Assembly (NCBI RefSeq): GCF_023715605.1
Contig: NZ_JAMBOL010000011.1
Span: 1 to 64,000 of the forward strand
Source: Halalkalibacter oceani
GTDB taxonomy: Bacteria > Bacillota > Bacilli > Bacillales > Bacillaceae_D
Length of the DNA: 64,000 nt
Direction: 5' to 3'
A program made the position numbers and the translations under genes. Each line of letters begins with the position of its first letter. Position 1 is the first letter of the stretch. Positions 35,009-45,051 of the stretch are shown here, in pieces. The notes under the pieces were generated by a model. It saw only the letters and a program-made list of their open reading frames with translations, did no database searches and had not been told where the DNA came from.

Positions 35009-35326
35009 TTGACCAGAGAGAGCAGACTACTTCGGGATGGGTTTCATCCGGAAGATTTCCAATGGAGAGTACGAAAGGTTTTTGATTGGTGTGGGAAAGT
35101 GGAAATCATGATTGAGCTGGAAGAGCTTGACGGGTGTCTGAGCTTTGGCGATACGGTCCGGGAAGCGAAGGATGGACTTAAGGAAGCTCTTTATTTATGG
35201 ATCCGCCGCCACGGCGAGCAGCAGCTCCCGGAGGTTCAGCAAAGCGCTCATCTTATTATTCTTGAACCGCCGATGACCACGAAGGAATTTCATCATGTGA
35301 ATGATGAGGTAAAGAAAATGAATTAA
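35009..35326 (+). CDS. HicB-like fold protein without a HicA partner
   Basis: A 105-residue protein. The central LEELDGCLSFGDTVREAKDG followed by LKEALYLWIRRHGE has the pattern of HicB antitoxins (E-x-x-G-C-x-x-x-G-D-T-x-x-E-A). No DNA-binding C-terminus and no HicA toxin (a small protein with a G-x-x-x-x-H core) is found on either side, so it is a lone HicB-like domain. Such solitary members are common and need not be antitoxins. TTG start at 35009 after AAAGGAGAGATACA. It is preceded by a long structured leader with its own promoter. Confidence 0.72.
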   Translation: MTRESRLLRDGFHPEDFQWRVRKVFDWCGKVEIMIELEELDGCLSFGDTVREAKDGLKEALYLWIRRHGEQQLPEVQQSAHLIILEPPMTTKEFHHVNDEVKKMN

Positions 35327-35445
35327 AATGTGAAATCGTTTATCATATGATAAAAAAGGATTGTTTTTTACCTTTTGCTTAGCTTCTGCGAAATGAGTTC
35401 AATGCGGAAAGCGTGAAGCGCCGGGGGCGCGACAAATCCTTATAC

Positions 35446-35501
35446 AAAAAAAGCCTGTCGACCGTCTCGCTTTTGCGAGACTATGTCGACAGGCTTTTTT
35501 T
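35446..35501. terminator. Long bidirectional terminator between the HicB-like gene and purU
   Basis: AAAAAAAGCCTGTCGA pairs with TCGACAGGCTTTTTTT, and an inner stem TCTCGC/GCGAGA caps it. The arms resemble those of the hairpin at 13166-13202. Confidence 0.88.
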
Positions 35502-35507
35502 TGTTAT

Positions 35508-36377
35508 TTAAAAAACAACCGTTTTGTTTCCATGGACGATAATTTGGTCATTCGCATGCCACATAACCGCTCGGGCAAGGGTGATTCGTTCCACATTCCG
35601 TCCGACGACCCGCAATTGATCAGTCGTATAACGATGGTTGACCCGTAGCACGTCCTGTTCAATGATCGGTCCTTCATCCAGATCATTGGTGACGTAATGG
35701 GCGGTTGCGCCGATGAGCTTCACCCCACGCGCGAAGGCCTTCGCGTATGGATTTGCCCCGATAAAGGCCGGCAGGAAGGAGTGATGAATATTAATAATCC
35801 GTTTCGGAAACGTACCGACAAAGGCGGGCGATAGAATTTGCATATACCTTGCAAGTACGATGAAATCTGCTTCATGCTGGTTGATGAGTTGAATCGCTTC
35901 AGCCTCGGCTTCATGTTTTGTTTCCTTAGTGACCGGAATATGGTAAAAAGGAATGCCGTATCCTTCGACCTCCTGGCGCAGGCTGTCATGGTTGCTGATC
36001 ACAAGCGGGATGTCAACCTTCAGCTCGCCGGCCCGCCATTTCCATAAAAGCTCAAGCAGGCAATGATCTTCTTTGGAAACAAAAATCGCCATTTTCTTTC
36101 TGCGCGAAGCGAGTTCCATTTGCCAATCCATCTTAAAGCTGTCCGCCACTTCGGCAAACGCCTTTTTCACGTTGGCAAATTTCAATCCATTCTCAAATAA
36201 GTCAAACTCGATGCGGATAAAGAACATCCCTCCAGAGGGATCGGTAGAATATTGATCCGATTGGACGATGTTTGCCTGATGTTGATGCAGAAAGCTCGAT
36301 ACAGCAGAAACGATTCCAGGCTGATCGAGACAAGAAATTAATAAACGTGCACGTAATGGGGTTGTTTCATGTATCAT
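35508..36377 (-). CDS. purU: Formyltetrahydrofolate deformylase
   Basis: A 289-residue protein with an N-terminal ACT domain ([20 protein letters not shown]) and a C-terminal formyltransferase-like domain. The catalytic Asn, His and Asp are seen in [17 protein letters not shown] and [15 protein letters not shown]. It hydrolyses 10-formyl-THF to THF and formate, balancing one-carbon pools. ACTGGAGGAAAAAG supports the start. It stands alone, divergent from amyX. Confidence 0.95.
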   Translation of the reverse strand: MIHETTPLRARLLISCLDQPGIVSAVSSFLHQHQANIVQSDQYSTDPSGGMFFIRIEFDLFENGLKFANVKKAFAEVADSFKMDWQMELASRRKKMAIFVSKEDHCLLELLWKWRAGELKVDIPLVISNHDSLRQEVEGYGIPFYHIPVTKETKHEAEAEAIQLINQHEADFIVLARYMQILSPAFVGTFPKRIINIHHSFLPAFIGANPYAKAFARGVKLIGATAHYVTNDLDEGPIIEQDVLRVNHRYTTDQLRVVGRNVERITLARAVMWHANDQIIVHGNKTVVF

Positions 36378-36501
36378 CTTTTTCCTCCAGTAAGTTCAAT
36401 CCTTTTTTCTGCTACTTCCCCTCCGGCTTCTTTTGAACGAATAACCGGGCTACTTCATAATTTACAATAACAGAGTAACAGAAGGAAGGGGGCCTCCATC
36501 A

Positions 36502-38655
36502 TTGAAGCAAAAGAACCCGCCACTTGTCAATTGTCTATTTCATTCTGCTGAGCTAATTACTCCTTTTCAAATAAAACTTAAAGGCGCCGGTCTGACTTCT
36601 TTCCAACCGGTCGGCTGGACGCTTACGACTGCAACGAAGGAGCTGCCGCTGACAGTTGCCAGTCAGCAGGAGGGGGAGATCGAATTGGAGCTTCTCGATG
36701 CCTTTCCGTTCGGTGAAGATGCGTTTGTCGTTCATCTCGATCAGGCTTGCTATGTGCAAATTACAGAGGTTGTGCGCACGGAAAGCTTTGATGAGATGTT
36801 CGCGGAGGAAGCTGTTGAGCTTGGCGCTCGTTATGAAAAAGCAAAAACAAGCTTTGCCGTCTGGGCCCCGACAGCGACAGCGGTTACGGTGCATATCTTT
36901 GACGAATGGTACGACCAGTCGGGAACGGAGTACGTCTGTAAAAGAGGAGAAAAAGGGATATGGCGCGTCACGGTGCAGGGCGATCTGGAAAGGAAATGGT
37001 ACGAATACGAAGTCACCGTGAACCGCAGGCGCCAGCGCGTGGTCGATCCGTATGCCCGCTTTCTATCCGTAAATGGGGAGCGTGGGATGGTTGGAGACCT
37101 TGAAAAAACGAATCCTCCTGATTGGCCGGCCGCTTTTCCGCCCGAGAGAGCGGATGAAACCGAAGTGCTCATTTATGAACTTCATATCCGGGACTTTACG
37201 ATTGACCCTCATAACGGCATCCGTCAGAAAGGCAAATATGCCGGATTGGCGGAAACAGGAACTCATGACCGTGACGGGCTCAGCACAGGACTTTCCTATT
37301 TACAGGAGCTCGGCATTACTCATGTGGAGCTGCTGCCTCTGCAGGAGTTCGGCAGTATCGATGAAAGCAATCGGGAGAAAGCCTATAATTGGGGCTATGA
37401 TACGACTCATTTTTTTACGCCTGAAGGAAGCTACGCGACCGATCCGTATGACGGCTACTGCCGGATACAAGAACTTAAATTGATGATTCAGAGCATTCAG
37501 CGCCACGGTATAAAAGTGATTGTAGATATGGTGTTTAATCATGTCCACATTTGGGAGGAATCGGCGCTGGAGAAGCTTGTGCCGGGCTATTATTTCCGCT
37601 ACCACCCTTCAGGAGCGATCAGCAACGGAACCGGCGTCGGGAATGATATTGCTTCGGAACGAAAGATGGCGAGGAAGCTGATCGTTGATGCGGTCTGCTA
37701 CTGGCTTGAGGAATTTCAAGTAGACGGCTTTCGCTTTGATTTAATGGGAATTCTTGATGTCGAAACGATGAAGCAGATTTCGGCTGAAACATCGAAACGG
37801 GCAGAGAATCTTTTCCTGCTCGGTGAAGGGTGGGACTTACCGACGGCGCTTTCCGCGGAACAAAAAGCGAGTGTGAACCAGGCGGAGAATCTTCCGGCAA
37901 TTGGTTTCTTTGCGGATCGTTTTCGCGATGCGATAAAAGGAGATGCCTTTTCAAGCTCCTCCTCCGGCTATGTTTCATCTGAGCAAAAGCCGGCTGTACT
38001 GAAAGCGATCGAGGACGGCCTCAAAGGAAGTCAAGCTTATTTCACCAAGCCGCGGCAGGCGGTTCACTACGTGGAGGCGCATGACAATCATACACTTTGG
38101 GATAAATTAAAGGTGGCAGCCCCCTATGAAGATGAGCGTCAATTACGCAAGCGGCATCGCCTCGCATGCGCGATTGTACTGTTGGCCCAGGGCGTTCCTT
38201 TTTTGCAGGCGGGTCAGGAATTTTTTCGCACGAAATATGGGGTGGAGAACAGCTACCGTTCTCCGGACTGGGTCAATCAAATTGACTGGAAACAAAGAGC
38301 AGTATTTCAGGAAAATGTTGAGTATATAAAAGGACTGATTGCGCTTCGCCGTCAACATCCGGCTTTGCGGCTGCCTTCCTATCAATTGATCGAGCGGCAT
38401 TTCCACTTTTTATGTCTTGATCATCAGCGGATCGTCTATCATTTGGACCAGGTCGGGCAGTATGATCAGTGGGAGGAGATTGTCGTCTGTCATAACCCGA
38501 CGACAGATAAACAGAAAATCGAGCTGCCAGGCGGGGGAGGCTGGCAAGTTGTCGTTGACGATCAGGGCGCATCTCTGATACCATTATATATAATTGGTTC
38601 GAACTGTGCGTATCTTCAACCATTATCGACGTTAGTGTGCGTAAAAGGAAATTGA
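36502..38655 (+). CDS. amyX: Type I pullulanase (AmyX)
   Basis: A glycoside hydrolase family 13 protein of 717 residues, without signal peptide, that cleaves alpha-1,6 branches of glycogen-like glucans inside the cell. The order is an N-terminal all-beta part, a CBM48-like domain (YEKAKTSFAVWAPTATAVTV, near 112) and the TIM barrel. The type I pullulanase motif YNWGYD is near 295, the catalytic Asp in GFRFDLMG near 410, the acid Glu in GEGWD near 442, and HDNHTLWDKL near 525. The start is TTG at 36502, after GAAGGAAGGGGG. Confidence 0.93.
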   Translation: MKQKNPPLVNCLFHSAELITPFQIKLKGAGLTSFQPVGWTLTTATKELPLTVASQQEGEIELELLDAFPFGEDAFVVHLDQACYVQITEVVRTESFDEMFAEEAVELGARYEKAKTSFAVWAPTATAVTVHIFDEWYDQSGTEYVCKRGEKGIWRVTVQGDLERKWYEYEVTVNRRRQRVVDPYARFLSVNGERGMVGDLEKTNPPDWPAAFPPERADETEVLIYELHIRDFTIDPHNGIRQKGKYAGLAETGTHDRDGLSTGLSYLQELGITHVELLPLQEFGSIDESNREKAYNWGYDTTHFFTPEGSYATDPYDGYCRIQELKLMIQSIQRHGIKVIVDMVFNHVHIWEESALEKLVPGYYFRYHPSGAISNGTGVGNDIASERKMARKLIVDAVCYWLEEFQVDGFRFDLMGILDVETMKQISAETSKRAENLFLLGEGWDLPTALSAEQKASVNQAENLPAIGFFADRFRDAIKGDAFSSSSSGYVSSEQKPAVLKAIEDGLKGSQAYFTKPRQAVHYVEAHDNHTLWDKLKVAAPYEDERQLRKRHRLACAIVLLAQGVPFLQAGQEFFRTKYGVENSYRSPDWVNQIDWKQRAVFQENVEYIKGLIALRRQHPALRLPSYQLIERHFHFLCLDHQRIVYHLDQVGQYDQWEEIVVCHNPTTDKQKIELPGGGGWQVVVDDQGASLIPLYIIGSNCAYLQPLSTLVCVKGN

Positions 38656-38685
38656 GCAGAGCCTTGCGGTTGCAGCTCTGCTTTC
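38655..38685 (+). terminator. amyX terminator
   Basis: AGCAGAGC (38655-38662) pairs with GCTCTGCT (38675-38682), then TTCTCTATTT. The left arm begins at the stop codon. Confidence 0.7.
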
Positions 38686-38758
38686 TCTATTTACGAAGCA
38701 GAGGTAGAAAAATGCGGGCGGTACAAAGGCAAAGCTGAAGAAATTGAGGGTGAATTGG

Positions 38759-39544
38759 GTGGAACATTTTTTAGGAGATGGCTGGAAGGTTCAACCAGCT
38801 GGAGGCGCAACAGGTGAAGCATATATAGCCCAGCAAGGTGAACAGACTGTTTTCCTGAAACGAAACTCGTCACCTTTTTTAGCCGTTCTTTCAGCGGAAG
38901 GAATCGTGCCGAAGCTGCTGTGGACAAAGCGGTTAGAGAACGGGGACGTCGTGACTGCCCAGCGCTGGGTGCAAGGAAGAGAGCTGAAGGCGGTGGAGAT
39001 GAAAGAAAGCCGCGTCGCCGCTTTATTAGCGAAAATCCACGGCTCCAGTGAATTGCTCGATATGTTTAAACGAATCGGAAATGAGCCTCTCACTCCTTAT
39101 GTATTTGTGGAGAACCTAAGGAGACAGCTGCAAAAGAATCTGATTGAAAATGATATTATTGAACTCGGAATGAACTACCTGGTAGAGCAGCTTGAGCGCG
39201 TCTTATATGAACATGTTGTTGTTTGTCACTGCGATATTAATCATAACAATTGGATTTTAGATGAGGAAGAGCAGTTATACTTAATTGATTGGGACGGGGC
39301 GACGGTGTCTGATCCGGCTTTAGACCTTGGTCTGCTCCTTTATTCGTATGTTCCAGAAGAAAGCTGGGACGACTGGCTGAAGCAATATGGACTGGATCTG
39401 GGAGATTCGATTCAGGAACGCATGCACTGGTATGTTGTTGCGCAATCGATTTCCTCGCTTCTTTGGCATTTTGAACGGAGGCAGTATGAACAGGTTGAAC
39501 AACTGAAGGATTATATTAAGAGCCTTTTAGTAAACCGCTTATAG
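38759..39544 (+). CDS. ytmP: Choline/aminoglycoside kinase-like phosphotransferase YtmP
   Basis: A kinase-fold protein of about 261 residues of the APH family. The catalytic loop is HCDINHNNWIL (with D in the HxDxxxxN pattern) and the metal-binding DWDGA follows, equivalent to the DFG of kinases. LKRNSSPFLAVLSAEGIVPK near residue 33 is a family landmark. The substrate is unknown. The start is uncertain: GTG at 38759 is preferred because GAGGGTG lies six bases before it; TTG 38744 and GTG 38750 are in frame. It lies between amyX and ytzH/trmB as in B. subtilis. Confidence 0.88.
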   Translation: MEHFLGDGWKVQPAGGATGEAYIAQQGEQTVFLKRNSSPFLAVLSAEGIVPKLLWTKRLENGDVVTAQRWVQGRELKAVEMKESRVAALLAKIHGSSELLDMFKRIGNEPLTPYVFVENLRRQLQKNLIENDIIELGMNYLVEQLERVLYEHVVVCHCDINHNNWILDEEEQLYLIDWDGATVSDPALDLGLLLYSYVPEESWDDWLKQYGLDLGDSIQERMHWYVVAQSISSLLWHFERRQYEQVEQLKDYIKSLLVNRL

Positions 39545-39565
39545 TTTTTCACGTGTCAAAGTGCT

Positions 39566-39612
39566 GGTTGTCTCTGCAGGGTTACCGCTTACCCGTTGAG
39601 ACAACCTTTTTT
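39566..39612 (+). terminator. ytmP terminator
   Basis: GGTTGTCTC (39566-39574) and GAGACAACC (39598-39606), then T6, with a further small stem in the loop. Confidence 0.85.
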
Positions 39613-39676
39613 GCAGCGCAAAATCCAGCAATTATCTTCTTTTATTTCCTGGGGAATAGGCAATGATCCCGTCGAA

Positions 39677-39928
39677 TTAGTCGACTGACAGGTTCGTTAG
39701 CCATTGCTCGACATCATTCTGCTGGAATGGCTCGGTATTTTTCTCGTGAAGCTGCTGAATTTGTTGCAGCGTTTGCTGGACGGCAGGCTGAAGGGAAGCA
39801 TCCACGGATAAATGAGACAGAAGCTGCTCAATTTGATCAGCTTCATCAATCGTCATATACTGTTCAGTAGCTTGATTTTGCAAAATATCCTTTAAAAGCT
39901 GTATTTTGTCGGCTGATGATAATGGCAT
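39677..39928 (-). CDS. ytzH: YtzH-like protein
   Basis: An 83-residue helical protein starting MPLSSADKIQLLKDILQNQA, matching the Bacillus YtzH family of unknown function. It is rich in Gln and has no membrane segment. AAGGAGTGACAAGT supports the start at 39928; an in-frame ATG at 39955 lacks a site. It diverges from trmB with about 84 bases between the starts, the arrangement known from B. subtilis (ytzH beside ytmQ). Confidence 0.82.
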   Translation of the reverse strand: MPLSSADKIQLLKDILQNQATEQYMTIDEADQIEQLLSHLSVDASLQPAVQQTLQQIQQLHEKNTEPFQQNDVEQWLTNLSVD

Positions 39929-40012
39929 ACTTGTCACTCCTTGTACATTTATCACTAGCTTGTGCAGCTTATAAAAAAGATATGTAAGATACTAGTAAGT
40001 GGAGGGGTACGA

Positions 40013-40654
40013 ATGCGTTTACGTCATAAGCCTTGGGCGAGTGAGGAATTGGAACGCCATCCGGAGATTGTTATTCCGGCACCGGCGGAGGCAAAAGGGA
40101 ACTGGAAAGACATTTTTGGAAATGTGCATCCGATTCATGTCGAAGTTGGAACGGGAAAGGGCAAATTTGTCACCGGGATGGGCGGTCTCCATCCGGATGT
40201 GAATTATATTGGAATTGAAAAGTACGACAGCGTGATAATCACGGCTTTAGAACGAGTCAAGGAAGCCGGTCGGGAAAACGTCAAGCTGTTAAAGCAGGAT
40301 GTCAGTGATCTGCTCGATTTTTTTGCAGAGGGAGAAATCGATAGAATTTATATCAATTTCACCGATCCGTGGCCGAAGAAAAAGCATGCGAAGCGGAGGC
40401 TGACCCATGAAGGTTTTTTACAAATGTATCAAAAAGTGTTGAAGCCTGAAGGCGAGATTCACTTTAAAACAGATAACCAGAAGCTGTTTGAATTTTCTTT
40501 AGAGAGCTTCGCCAATTACGGAATGAAGCTGCAGCAGGTCAGCCTTGATCTTCACGCAAGTAATTTTGAGGGAAACGTCATGACCGAATATGAGCAGAAG
40601 TTCTCAGAAAAAGGAATGCGGATCTATCGCTGTGAAGCGAAATATCGATCGTAA
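40013..40654 (+). CDS. trmB: tRNA (guanine-N7-)-methyltransferase
   Basis: Methylates G46 of many tRNAs. The 213-residue protein starts [13 protein letters not shown]. The SAM site is [11 protein letters not shown] near residue 44, and the catalytic motif is [17 protein letters not shown] near 115. The C-terminal [11 protein letters not shown] near 193 is the conserved T-x-Y-E-x-K-F motif. GTGGAGGGGTACGA precedes the start at 40013. It is monocistronic or cotranscribed with ytnP, 84 bases downstream. Confidence 0.96.
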   Translation: MRLRHKPWASEELERHPEIVIPAPAEAKGNWKDIFGNVHPIHVEVGTGKGKFVTGMGGLHPDVNYIGIEKYDSVIITALERVKEAGRENVKLLKQDVSDLLDFFAEGEIDRIYINFTDPWPKKKHAKRRLTHEGFLQMYQKVLKPEGEIHFKTDNQKLFEFSLESFANYGMKLQQVSLDLHASNFEGNVMTEYEQKFSEKGMRIYRCEAKYRS

Positions 40655-40738
40655 TTGCAACCTCGCCTTTCTAAATTTAGAGAGGAATGAACCAGGCTGA
40701 TGACGAACTAGTACATCAGATGATTAGGGGGGATGGAG

Positions 40739-41584
40739 TTGGAACGATTAGAACGGGACGGACTAACGATTACATGGCTCAATGGCGGAGTAACCCATAT
40801 GGATGGCGGCGCGATGTTTGGTGTCGTTCCAAAGCCGCTCTGGAGCAGAGCCTATCCAGTTAATGAAAACAATCAAATCGAACTGCGGACAGATCCTTTT
40901 TTAATCGAGAAGGACGGCTATCGTCTGCTTGTCGAAGGCGGGATTGGCAATGGACGGTTTACGGAAAAGCAAAAACGCAATTATGGCGTTTTGGAAGAAG
41001 CGAAGCTTGAGCAGGATCTTGCTGAACTTGGACTCGCTCCGACCGACATTGATGCCGTACTTCTGACTCATTTTCATTTTGATCATGCGACTGGATTAAC
41101 GAAGGGCGATGGCGGTCAGGAACGCTCTGTTTTTCCGAATGCGACGATTTACACATCAGCGACTGAGTGGAATGAGATGCAGCATCCTAATATTCGCTCG
41201 AAAAACACGTACTGGGAGCAGAACCGCACTGCGATAGCCGGTCAGGTCAAAACCTTCGAGCAAGAGCTTGAAGTCATTGCCGGTGTAAGGATGGTTCATA
41301 CCGGAGGGCACAGTGACGGGCACTCGATTTTAGTGATCGAGCATCAGGGGGAGACGTTTCTTCATCTGGCTGATCTGATGCCGACCCATGCGCATAAAAA
41401 TGTCCTTTGGGTGCTGGCTTATGATGATTATCCGATGACTTCGATAGCGGCAAAGCAAAAGTGGCAGGCCTATGCCGAAGAGAAGGATGCTTATTATTTG
41501 TTTTATCATGATTACAAATACCGGGCGTTAAAGTGGAATAAGGATGGAGACATTACATACAGTCTACAGCGGGAACGCTCCTAA
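40739..41584 (+). CDS. ytnP: Metallo-beta-lactamase-fold lactonase YtnP
   Basis: A 281-residue MBL-fold hydrolase with the two-zinc motif [10 protein letters not shown] near residue 104 and further ligands in [10 protein letters not shown] and [11 protein letters not shown]. subtilis YtnP is reported to quench N-acyl-homoserine-lactone and Streptomyces signals. I prefer the TTG at 40739 because AGGGGGGATG lies just upstream at normal distance; the ATG at 40733 touches that site. A bidirectional hairpin follows. Confidence 0.9.
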   Translation: MERLERDGLTITWLNGGVTHMDGGAMFGVVPKPLWSRAYPVNENNQIELRTDPFLIEKDGYRLLVEGGIGNGRFTEKQKRNYGVLEEAKLEQDLAELGLAPTDIDAVLLTHFHFDHATGLTKGDGGQERSVFPNATIYTSATEWNEMQHPNIRSKNTYWEQNRTAIAGQVKTFEQELEVIAGVRMVHTGGHSDGHSILVIEHQGETFLHLADLMPTHAHKNVLWVLAYDDYPMTSIAAKQKWQAYAEEKDAYYLFYHDYKYRALKWNKDGDITYSLQRERS

Positions 41585-41586
41585 AA

Positions 41587-41634
41587 AAGGGCTGGGGAAA
41601 AGGTGAAAAACAACCTTTTCCCCAGCCTCCTTTT
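41587..41634. terminator. Bidirectional terminator between ytnP and ytzB
   Basis: GGCTGGGGAAAAGG (41590-41603) and CCTTTTCCCCAGCC (41614-41627) pair perfectly, then TCCTTTT. Family member. Confidence 0.85.
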
Positions 41635-41950
41635 ATGCTAGCTGCAAATCAAGCAGAGCGCCGGTTTTTGTATCGACAAAAAATTCATACTGAACCGTGC
41701 CTTCTGCTGTCGTAGTCGACAACCCGCCACGGTAAACCTCATAGCTGATATGATTGCGTTCGATCGTTTCAGGCAGCATATGTATCCACGATCCTGAAAT
41801 CGCAAAGGCTTGACTTGCTGTTTTCTTCACTTCCTTCAACGCGCGTTCGGGAGTAAGGCGTTCGCGTTCCAATGAAGGGCGAAGGACATAGCCTAACGCA
41901 AGGCCAATGCCTACTCCGGCAATAAAGCGTTTGATTGCCAATTCAATCAT
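41633..41950 (-). CDS. ytzB: PepSY-domain protein, YtzB-like
   Basis: A 105-residue protein with an N-terminal hydrophobic segment (about residues 8-22, FIAGVGIGLALGYVL) that probably anchors it. A PepSY-like region follows (ALKEVKKTASQAF, and later VQYEFFVDTKTGALLDLQL). PepSY domains are linked to protease inhibition or metal handling outside the cell. Role unknown. It diverges from ytoP, with a 242-base gap between them in which I see no gene. Confidence 0.82.
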   Translation of the reverse strand: MIELAIKRFIAGVGIGLALGYVLRPSLERERLTPERALKEVKKTASQAFAISGSWIHMLPETIERNHISYEVYRGGLSTTTAEGTVQYEFFVDTKTGALLDLQLA

Positions 41951-42192
41951 CCTTTCTTTCCGACTGATGGTGCAAAAAGCTCATCATCTGCTCGAGCAGA
42001 TTTTCACAGCGCCGATTGGCGTTTGGGCTATAAGTAAAGCTGTTAAACAAATAGACACACAAGTAGTATAGCCGAAAAAAACGATCTTTCCAAATGTTTG
42101 TCCGTATTGTTCATGATTACTTAATTGTGGAAAAGTAGAGGTCATTCAGGATAGAATAGAAAACGTATATGTAACGAGGAAGGGGCGGTACG

Positions 42193-43263
42193 ATGAATCA
42201 GGAAACGATGAAAATGTTTAAAACATTAACCGAACTTCAGGGAGCATCCGGGTTTGAGCATGAAGTACGGCGCTTTGTCCGTTCGGAGCTGGAAAAATAT
42301 AGCGAAGATATCGTTCAGGACCGGCTTGGCAGCATCTTCGGCGTAAAGCGGGGGAACGGAGACGGCCCGACGGTGATGGTCGCGGGTCATATGGATGAAG
42401 TCGGTTTTATGGTAAGCTCGATTACGAAAAAGGGGCTTGTTCGCTTTCAGACGTTGGGTGGCTGGTGGAGCCAGGTTCTGCTTGCGCAGCGTGTTCAAAT
42501 TATGACAGATGATGGACCGGTGATCGGGGTGATCGGCTCAACACCGCCTCATCTGCTGGAAGCCTCTCAGCGGACGAAGCCGGTAAAAGTAAAGGATATG
42601 TATATTGATATCGGCGCGGACGATCTTGAAGACGCAAAGAAGATCGGGATAAAGCCGGGGCAGCAAATAGTGCCGATCTGTCCGTTCACACCGATGGCCA
42701 ATGAGAAAAAAATTCTGGCGAAAGCCTGGGATAACCGTTATGGAGTAGGACTGGCGATCGAACTGCTGAAGGAGCTGAAGGACGAAACGCTGCCAAATAC
42801 GCTCTATTCGGGCGCCACGGTTCAGGAGGAAGTCGGCTTACGCGGCGCGACGACGGCTGCCAATCTGATTAAGCCGGATCTGTTTTATGCTCTTGATGCG
42901 AGTCCGGCTAACGATGCAACCGGAGGAAAGGATGCTTTTGGTCAGCTCGGAAAGGGAGCGCTGTTGCGTATTTTTGACCGGACGATGATTACCCATCGCG
43001 GCCTAAAGGATTTTGTTCTCGATACGGCTGAAGCACATGATATCCCTTATCAGTTTTTTATTTCTCGAGGTGGAACTGACGCGGGACGTGTGCATCTGGC
43101 TCACGACGGTGTCCCGTCGGCTGTGGTCGGCATCTGTTCGCGCTATATTCATACGGCCGCTTCAATCATTCATGTCGATGATTACGCAGCGGCAAAGGAA
43201 CTTCTCATTCAGCTCGTCAAAACGAGTGACAAAGCGATGGTTGAGTCGCTTACAGCGTATTAA
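42193..43263 (+). CDS. ytoP: M42 family metallopeptidase (YtoP)
   Basis: A 356-residue aminopeptidase of the FrvX/glutamyl-aminopeptidase type. Metal ligands are in [12 protein letters not shown] (H and D), AWDNRYG (bridging Asp), [10 protein letters not shown] (catalytic and metal Glu), ALDASPAND and, near the C-terminus, SRYIHTAAS (His). These proteins form large oligomers that trim peptides in the cytoplasm. GAGGAAGGGGCGGTACG supports the start. The DUF84 gene follows after 38 bases, so they are probably cotranscribed. Confidence 0.94.
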   Translation: MNQETMKMFKTLTELQGASGFEHEVRRFVRSELEKYSEDIVQDRLGSIFGVKRGNGDGPTVMVAGHMDEVGFMVSSITKKGLVRFQTLGGWWSQVLLAQRVQIMTDDGPVIGVIGSTPPHLLEASQRTKPVKVKDMYIDIGADDLEDAKKIGIKPGQQIVPICPFTPMANEKKILAKAWDNRYGVGLAIELLKELKDETLPNTLYSGATVQEEVGLRGATTAANLIKPDLFYALDASPANDATGGKDAFGQLGKGALLRIFDRTMITHRGLKDFVLDTAEAHDIPYQFFISRGGTDAGRVHLAHDGVPSAVVGICSRYIHTAASIIHVDDYAAAKELLIQLVKTSDKAMVESLTAY

Positions 43264-43301
43264 CTTTCAAGCAAGAGAGACAGATAGAAGGAGAGATAAC
43301 G

Positions 43302-43823
43302 ATGAAGGTCGCAGTCGGTACAAAAAATCCAGCAAAGGTCCATGCCGTCAAGGATACGCTTATCCGTGAGACGATACATATTGCAAGTGTCGATGTCCCC
43401 TCCAACGTAGCCAGCCAGCCTTTTTCAGATGAAGAAACGATGACCGGAGCGCTGAACCGGGCAAAAGCGGCGGCAGAGCAGACGGGAGCCGTTCTCGGCT
43501 TTGGTCTTGAAGGCGGCGTAGTCAGAACGGTTGCCGGGCTTATGCTCTGCAACTGGGGCGCCCTTTATCATGAAGACGGTAGACACTGGATCGCCGGAGG
43601 TGCCAGGCTGCCTCTGCCTGATGAAGTGGCGAAACGTCTCGAGCAGGGAGAAGAGCTGGGCATCATTATGTCAAGCATTACTGGAGACGAGGCTGTCCGG
43701 AAGAAAGAAGGGGCGATCGGCATCTATACTTCCGGTTTGGTCAGCCGGAAAGAGATGTTCAGCCAGATTGTCAAATTGCTGTACGGACAATACTTGGCTT
43801 CCACCACGCAGCTAAAGCATTAA
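43302..43823 (+). CDS. DUF84 family inosine/xanthosine triphosphatase-like protein
   Basis: A 173-residue protein of the NTPase/DUF84 (YjjX) family. It begins MKVAVGTKNPAKVHAVKDT, the T-x-N-x-x-K-x-x-A motif of the ITPase fold, with SDEETMTGALNRA near 48 and GFGLEGGV near 70. Family members hydrolyse non-canonical purine NTPs such as ITP and XTP. AGAAGGAGAGATAACG supports the start. It follows ytoP closely and is ended by a hairpin. Confidence 0.88.
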   Translation: MKVAVGTKNPAKVHAVKDTLIRETIHIASVDVPSNVASQPFSDEETMTGALNRAKAAAEQTGAVLGFGLEGGVVRTVAGLMLCNWGALYHEDGRHWIAGGARLPLPDEVAKRLEQGEELGIIMSSITGDEAVRKKEGAIGIYTSGLVSRKEMFSQIVKLLYGQYLASTTQLKH

Positions 43824-43880
43824 ACAAGCTAGACGGTGTGAAATCCGTGCCTGGTTTGAACAGAGCTTGAGATTTGAGTA

Positions 43881-43927
43881 AGGGCTGGACAAAAGGTTGT
43901 TTTTTTACCTTTTGTCCAGCCCTTTCG
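43881..43927. terminator. Terminator between the DUF84 gene and ytoQ
   Basis: GGGCTGGACAAAAGG pairs perfectly with CCTTTTGTCCAGCCC around a T-rich loop, then TTTCG. Family member. Confidence 0.85.
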
Positions 43928-43931
43928 TTGA

Positions 43932-44372
43932 TTATTCAAAAATGTAGGCGAGTGCCTCAATTGCCTGGTCCGCATTTTCCACGACGAGCTGCGCTTTGTT
44001 TGCCAGCTCTTTTAGCGCGTGATGGTTGTCCCGCTCCCGAATAAGAATGACGGGCTTGCCAAGTGTCATCGCGCTTGCGGCATCCATAGCCGTATTCCAC
44101 TGCTTGTACTTCGGTCCGAAATAGGCAATGACGACATCCGCTTTGGAGAGCAGCACTTGGGTTCGTAAATTGTTGATCTGCGAAGCCGCTTCATCTTTCG
44201 CAATCGCATCTGCCTGCGGGCCCAATATTTCCTCGCCGATATGGTCGGAGCGGTCGTGTTGTTCCATTGGACCAGTAAAAAGAAGAGGGAGCTGCTTCGC
44301 TTCGGCTTTCTGACGGATGTCATCGCGCCAATTACTGTGAATTTCCCCTGCTAAATAGACAGTTAATTCCAT
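43932..44372 (-). CDS. ytoQ: YtoQ family protein
   Basis: A 146-residue protein starting MELTVYLAGEIHSNWRDDI. The fold appears Rossmann-like and related to nucleoside 2-deoxyribosyltransferases: YLAGEIHS at the start, ADVVIAYFG near 78 and MTLGKPVILI near 101. The family (YtoQ) has no proven activity. AGGAGGATGAGGATAT lies before the start. Convergent with the DUF84 gene. Confidence 0.87.
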   Translation of the reverse strand: MELTVYLAGEIHSNWRDDIRQKAEAKQLPLLFTGPMEQHDRSDHIGEEILGPQADAIAKDEAASQINNLRTQVLLSKADVVIAYFGPKYKQWNTAMDAASAMTLGKPVILIRERDNHHALKELANKAQLVVENADQAIEALAYIFE

Positions 44373-44518
44373 ATCCTCATCCTCCTCGTCATCGGTTTAC
44401 AGCTTCATTATAGCAAAAATAAGGAAAGCTGGCAGAAGGATGAAAAAGGTGTCTTGTCAGCAGGGGGACGGCAGAGTATGATTAAGAAGAACTGTGTCGG
44501 AAAAAGGAGTGTCGAGGT

Positions 44519-45034
44519 TTGAATAGAAAAAAAGGGGGCTTGCTCCTGGTTTGTGCTTTTGCTGCCTGGCTCGGCGGGTGCTCTGTCACCGAGCAGGAGG
44601 CAATTGAACTGAGCTATGAAGCCTTTCTCACAGAATTCGAGGAGGAACCATCCGTACCAAACACAGAAACGAAAAACATTGCTTTTTATATGCCGAGAGG
44701 TTTTGATATTGTGGAAGAAACGGAGTATAATCTTTTACTCCAGCGGGGGGAGCAGCTTTTTGTCCTGTTTCATCAGCCGGAAGAGCTGCAAACGAGCACG
44801 ATCCATCTGGAAAGAGATCGTGAATTTGAACAAGAGGCTGTCGCATTCCATGTCGTGGAAACGGATGAGCATACCGCTTATTTTTGGGTCAATGAGGAAG
44901 ACGATGAGCAGCTTCATGTGGTGACTGCGCTAGGAGGAGCGAAGCTGTCTACCTTAACGACATATGACGACTTGGTCAAAGATGTTGAACTGATGATGGA
45001 CATTTTATTGTCCTACGAAGTGAGAACTGAATAA
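44519..45034 (+). CDS. Putative lipoprotein of unknown function
   Basis: A 171-residue protein with a lipoprotein signal: basic NRKKGG, a hydrophobic run, then LGGC with the lipid-bearing cysteine at residue 21. The mature part is acidic and mixes helices and strands; NIAFYMPRGFDIVEETEYN near 52 recalls small outer-surface lipoproteins of bacilli. TTG start at 44519, with GGAGTGTCGAGG upstream. It ends 17 bases before the EIIC-like gene, so it probably belongs with it. Family not recognised. Confidence 0.72.
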   Translation: MNRKKGGLLLVCAFAAWLGGCSVTEQEAIELSYEAFLTEFEEEPSVPNTETKNIAFYMPRGFDIVEETEYNLLLQRGEQLFVLFHQPEELQTSTIHLERDREFEQEAVAFHVVETDEHTAYFWVNEEDDEQLHVVTALGGAKLSTLTTYDDLVKDVELMMDILLSYEVRTE

Positions 45035-45051
45035 GAAGGTGAAAAAGCGAG

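Noticed and set aside
35009-35326. HicAB toxin-antitoxin system
   Set aside because: Only a HicB-like domain is present; no HicA-like frame was found on either side.
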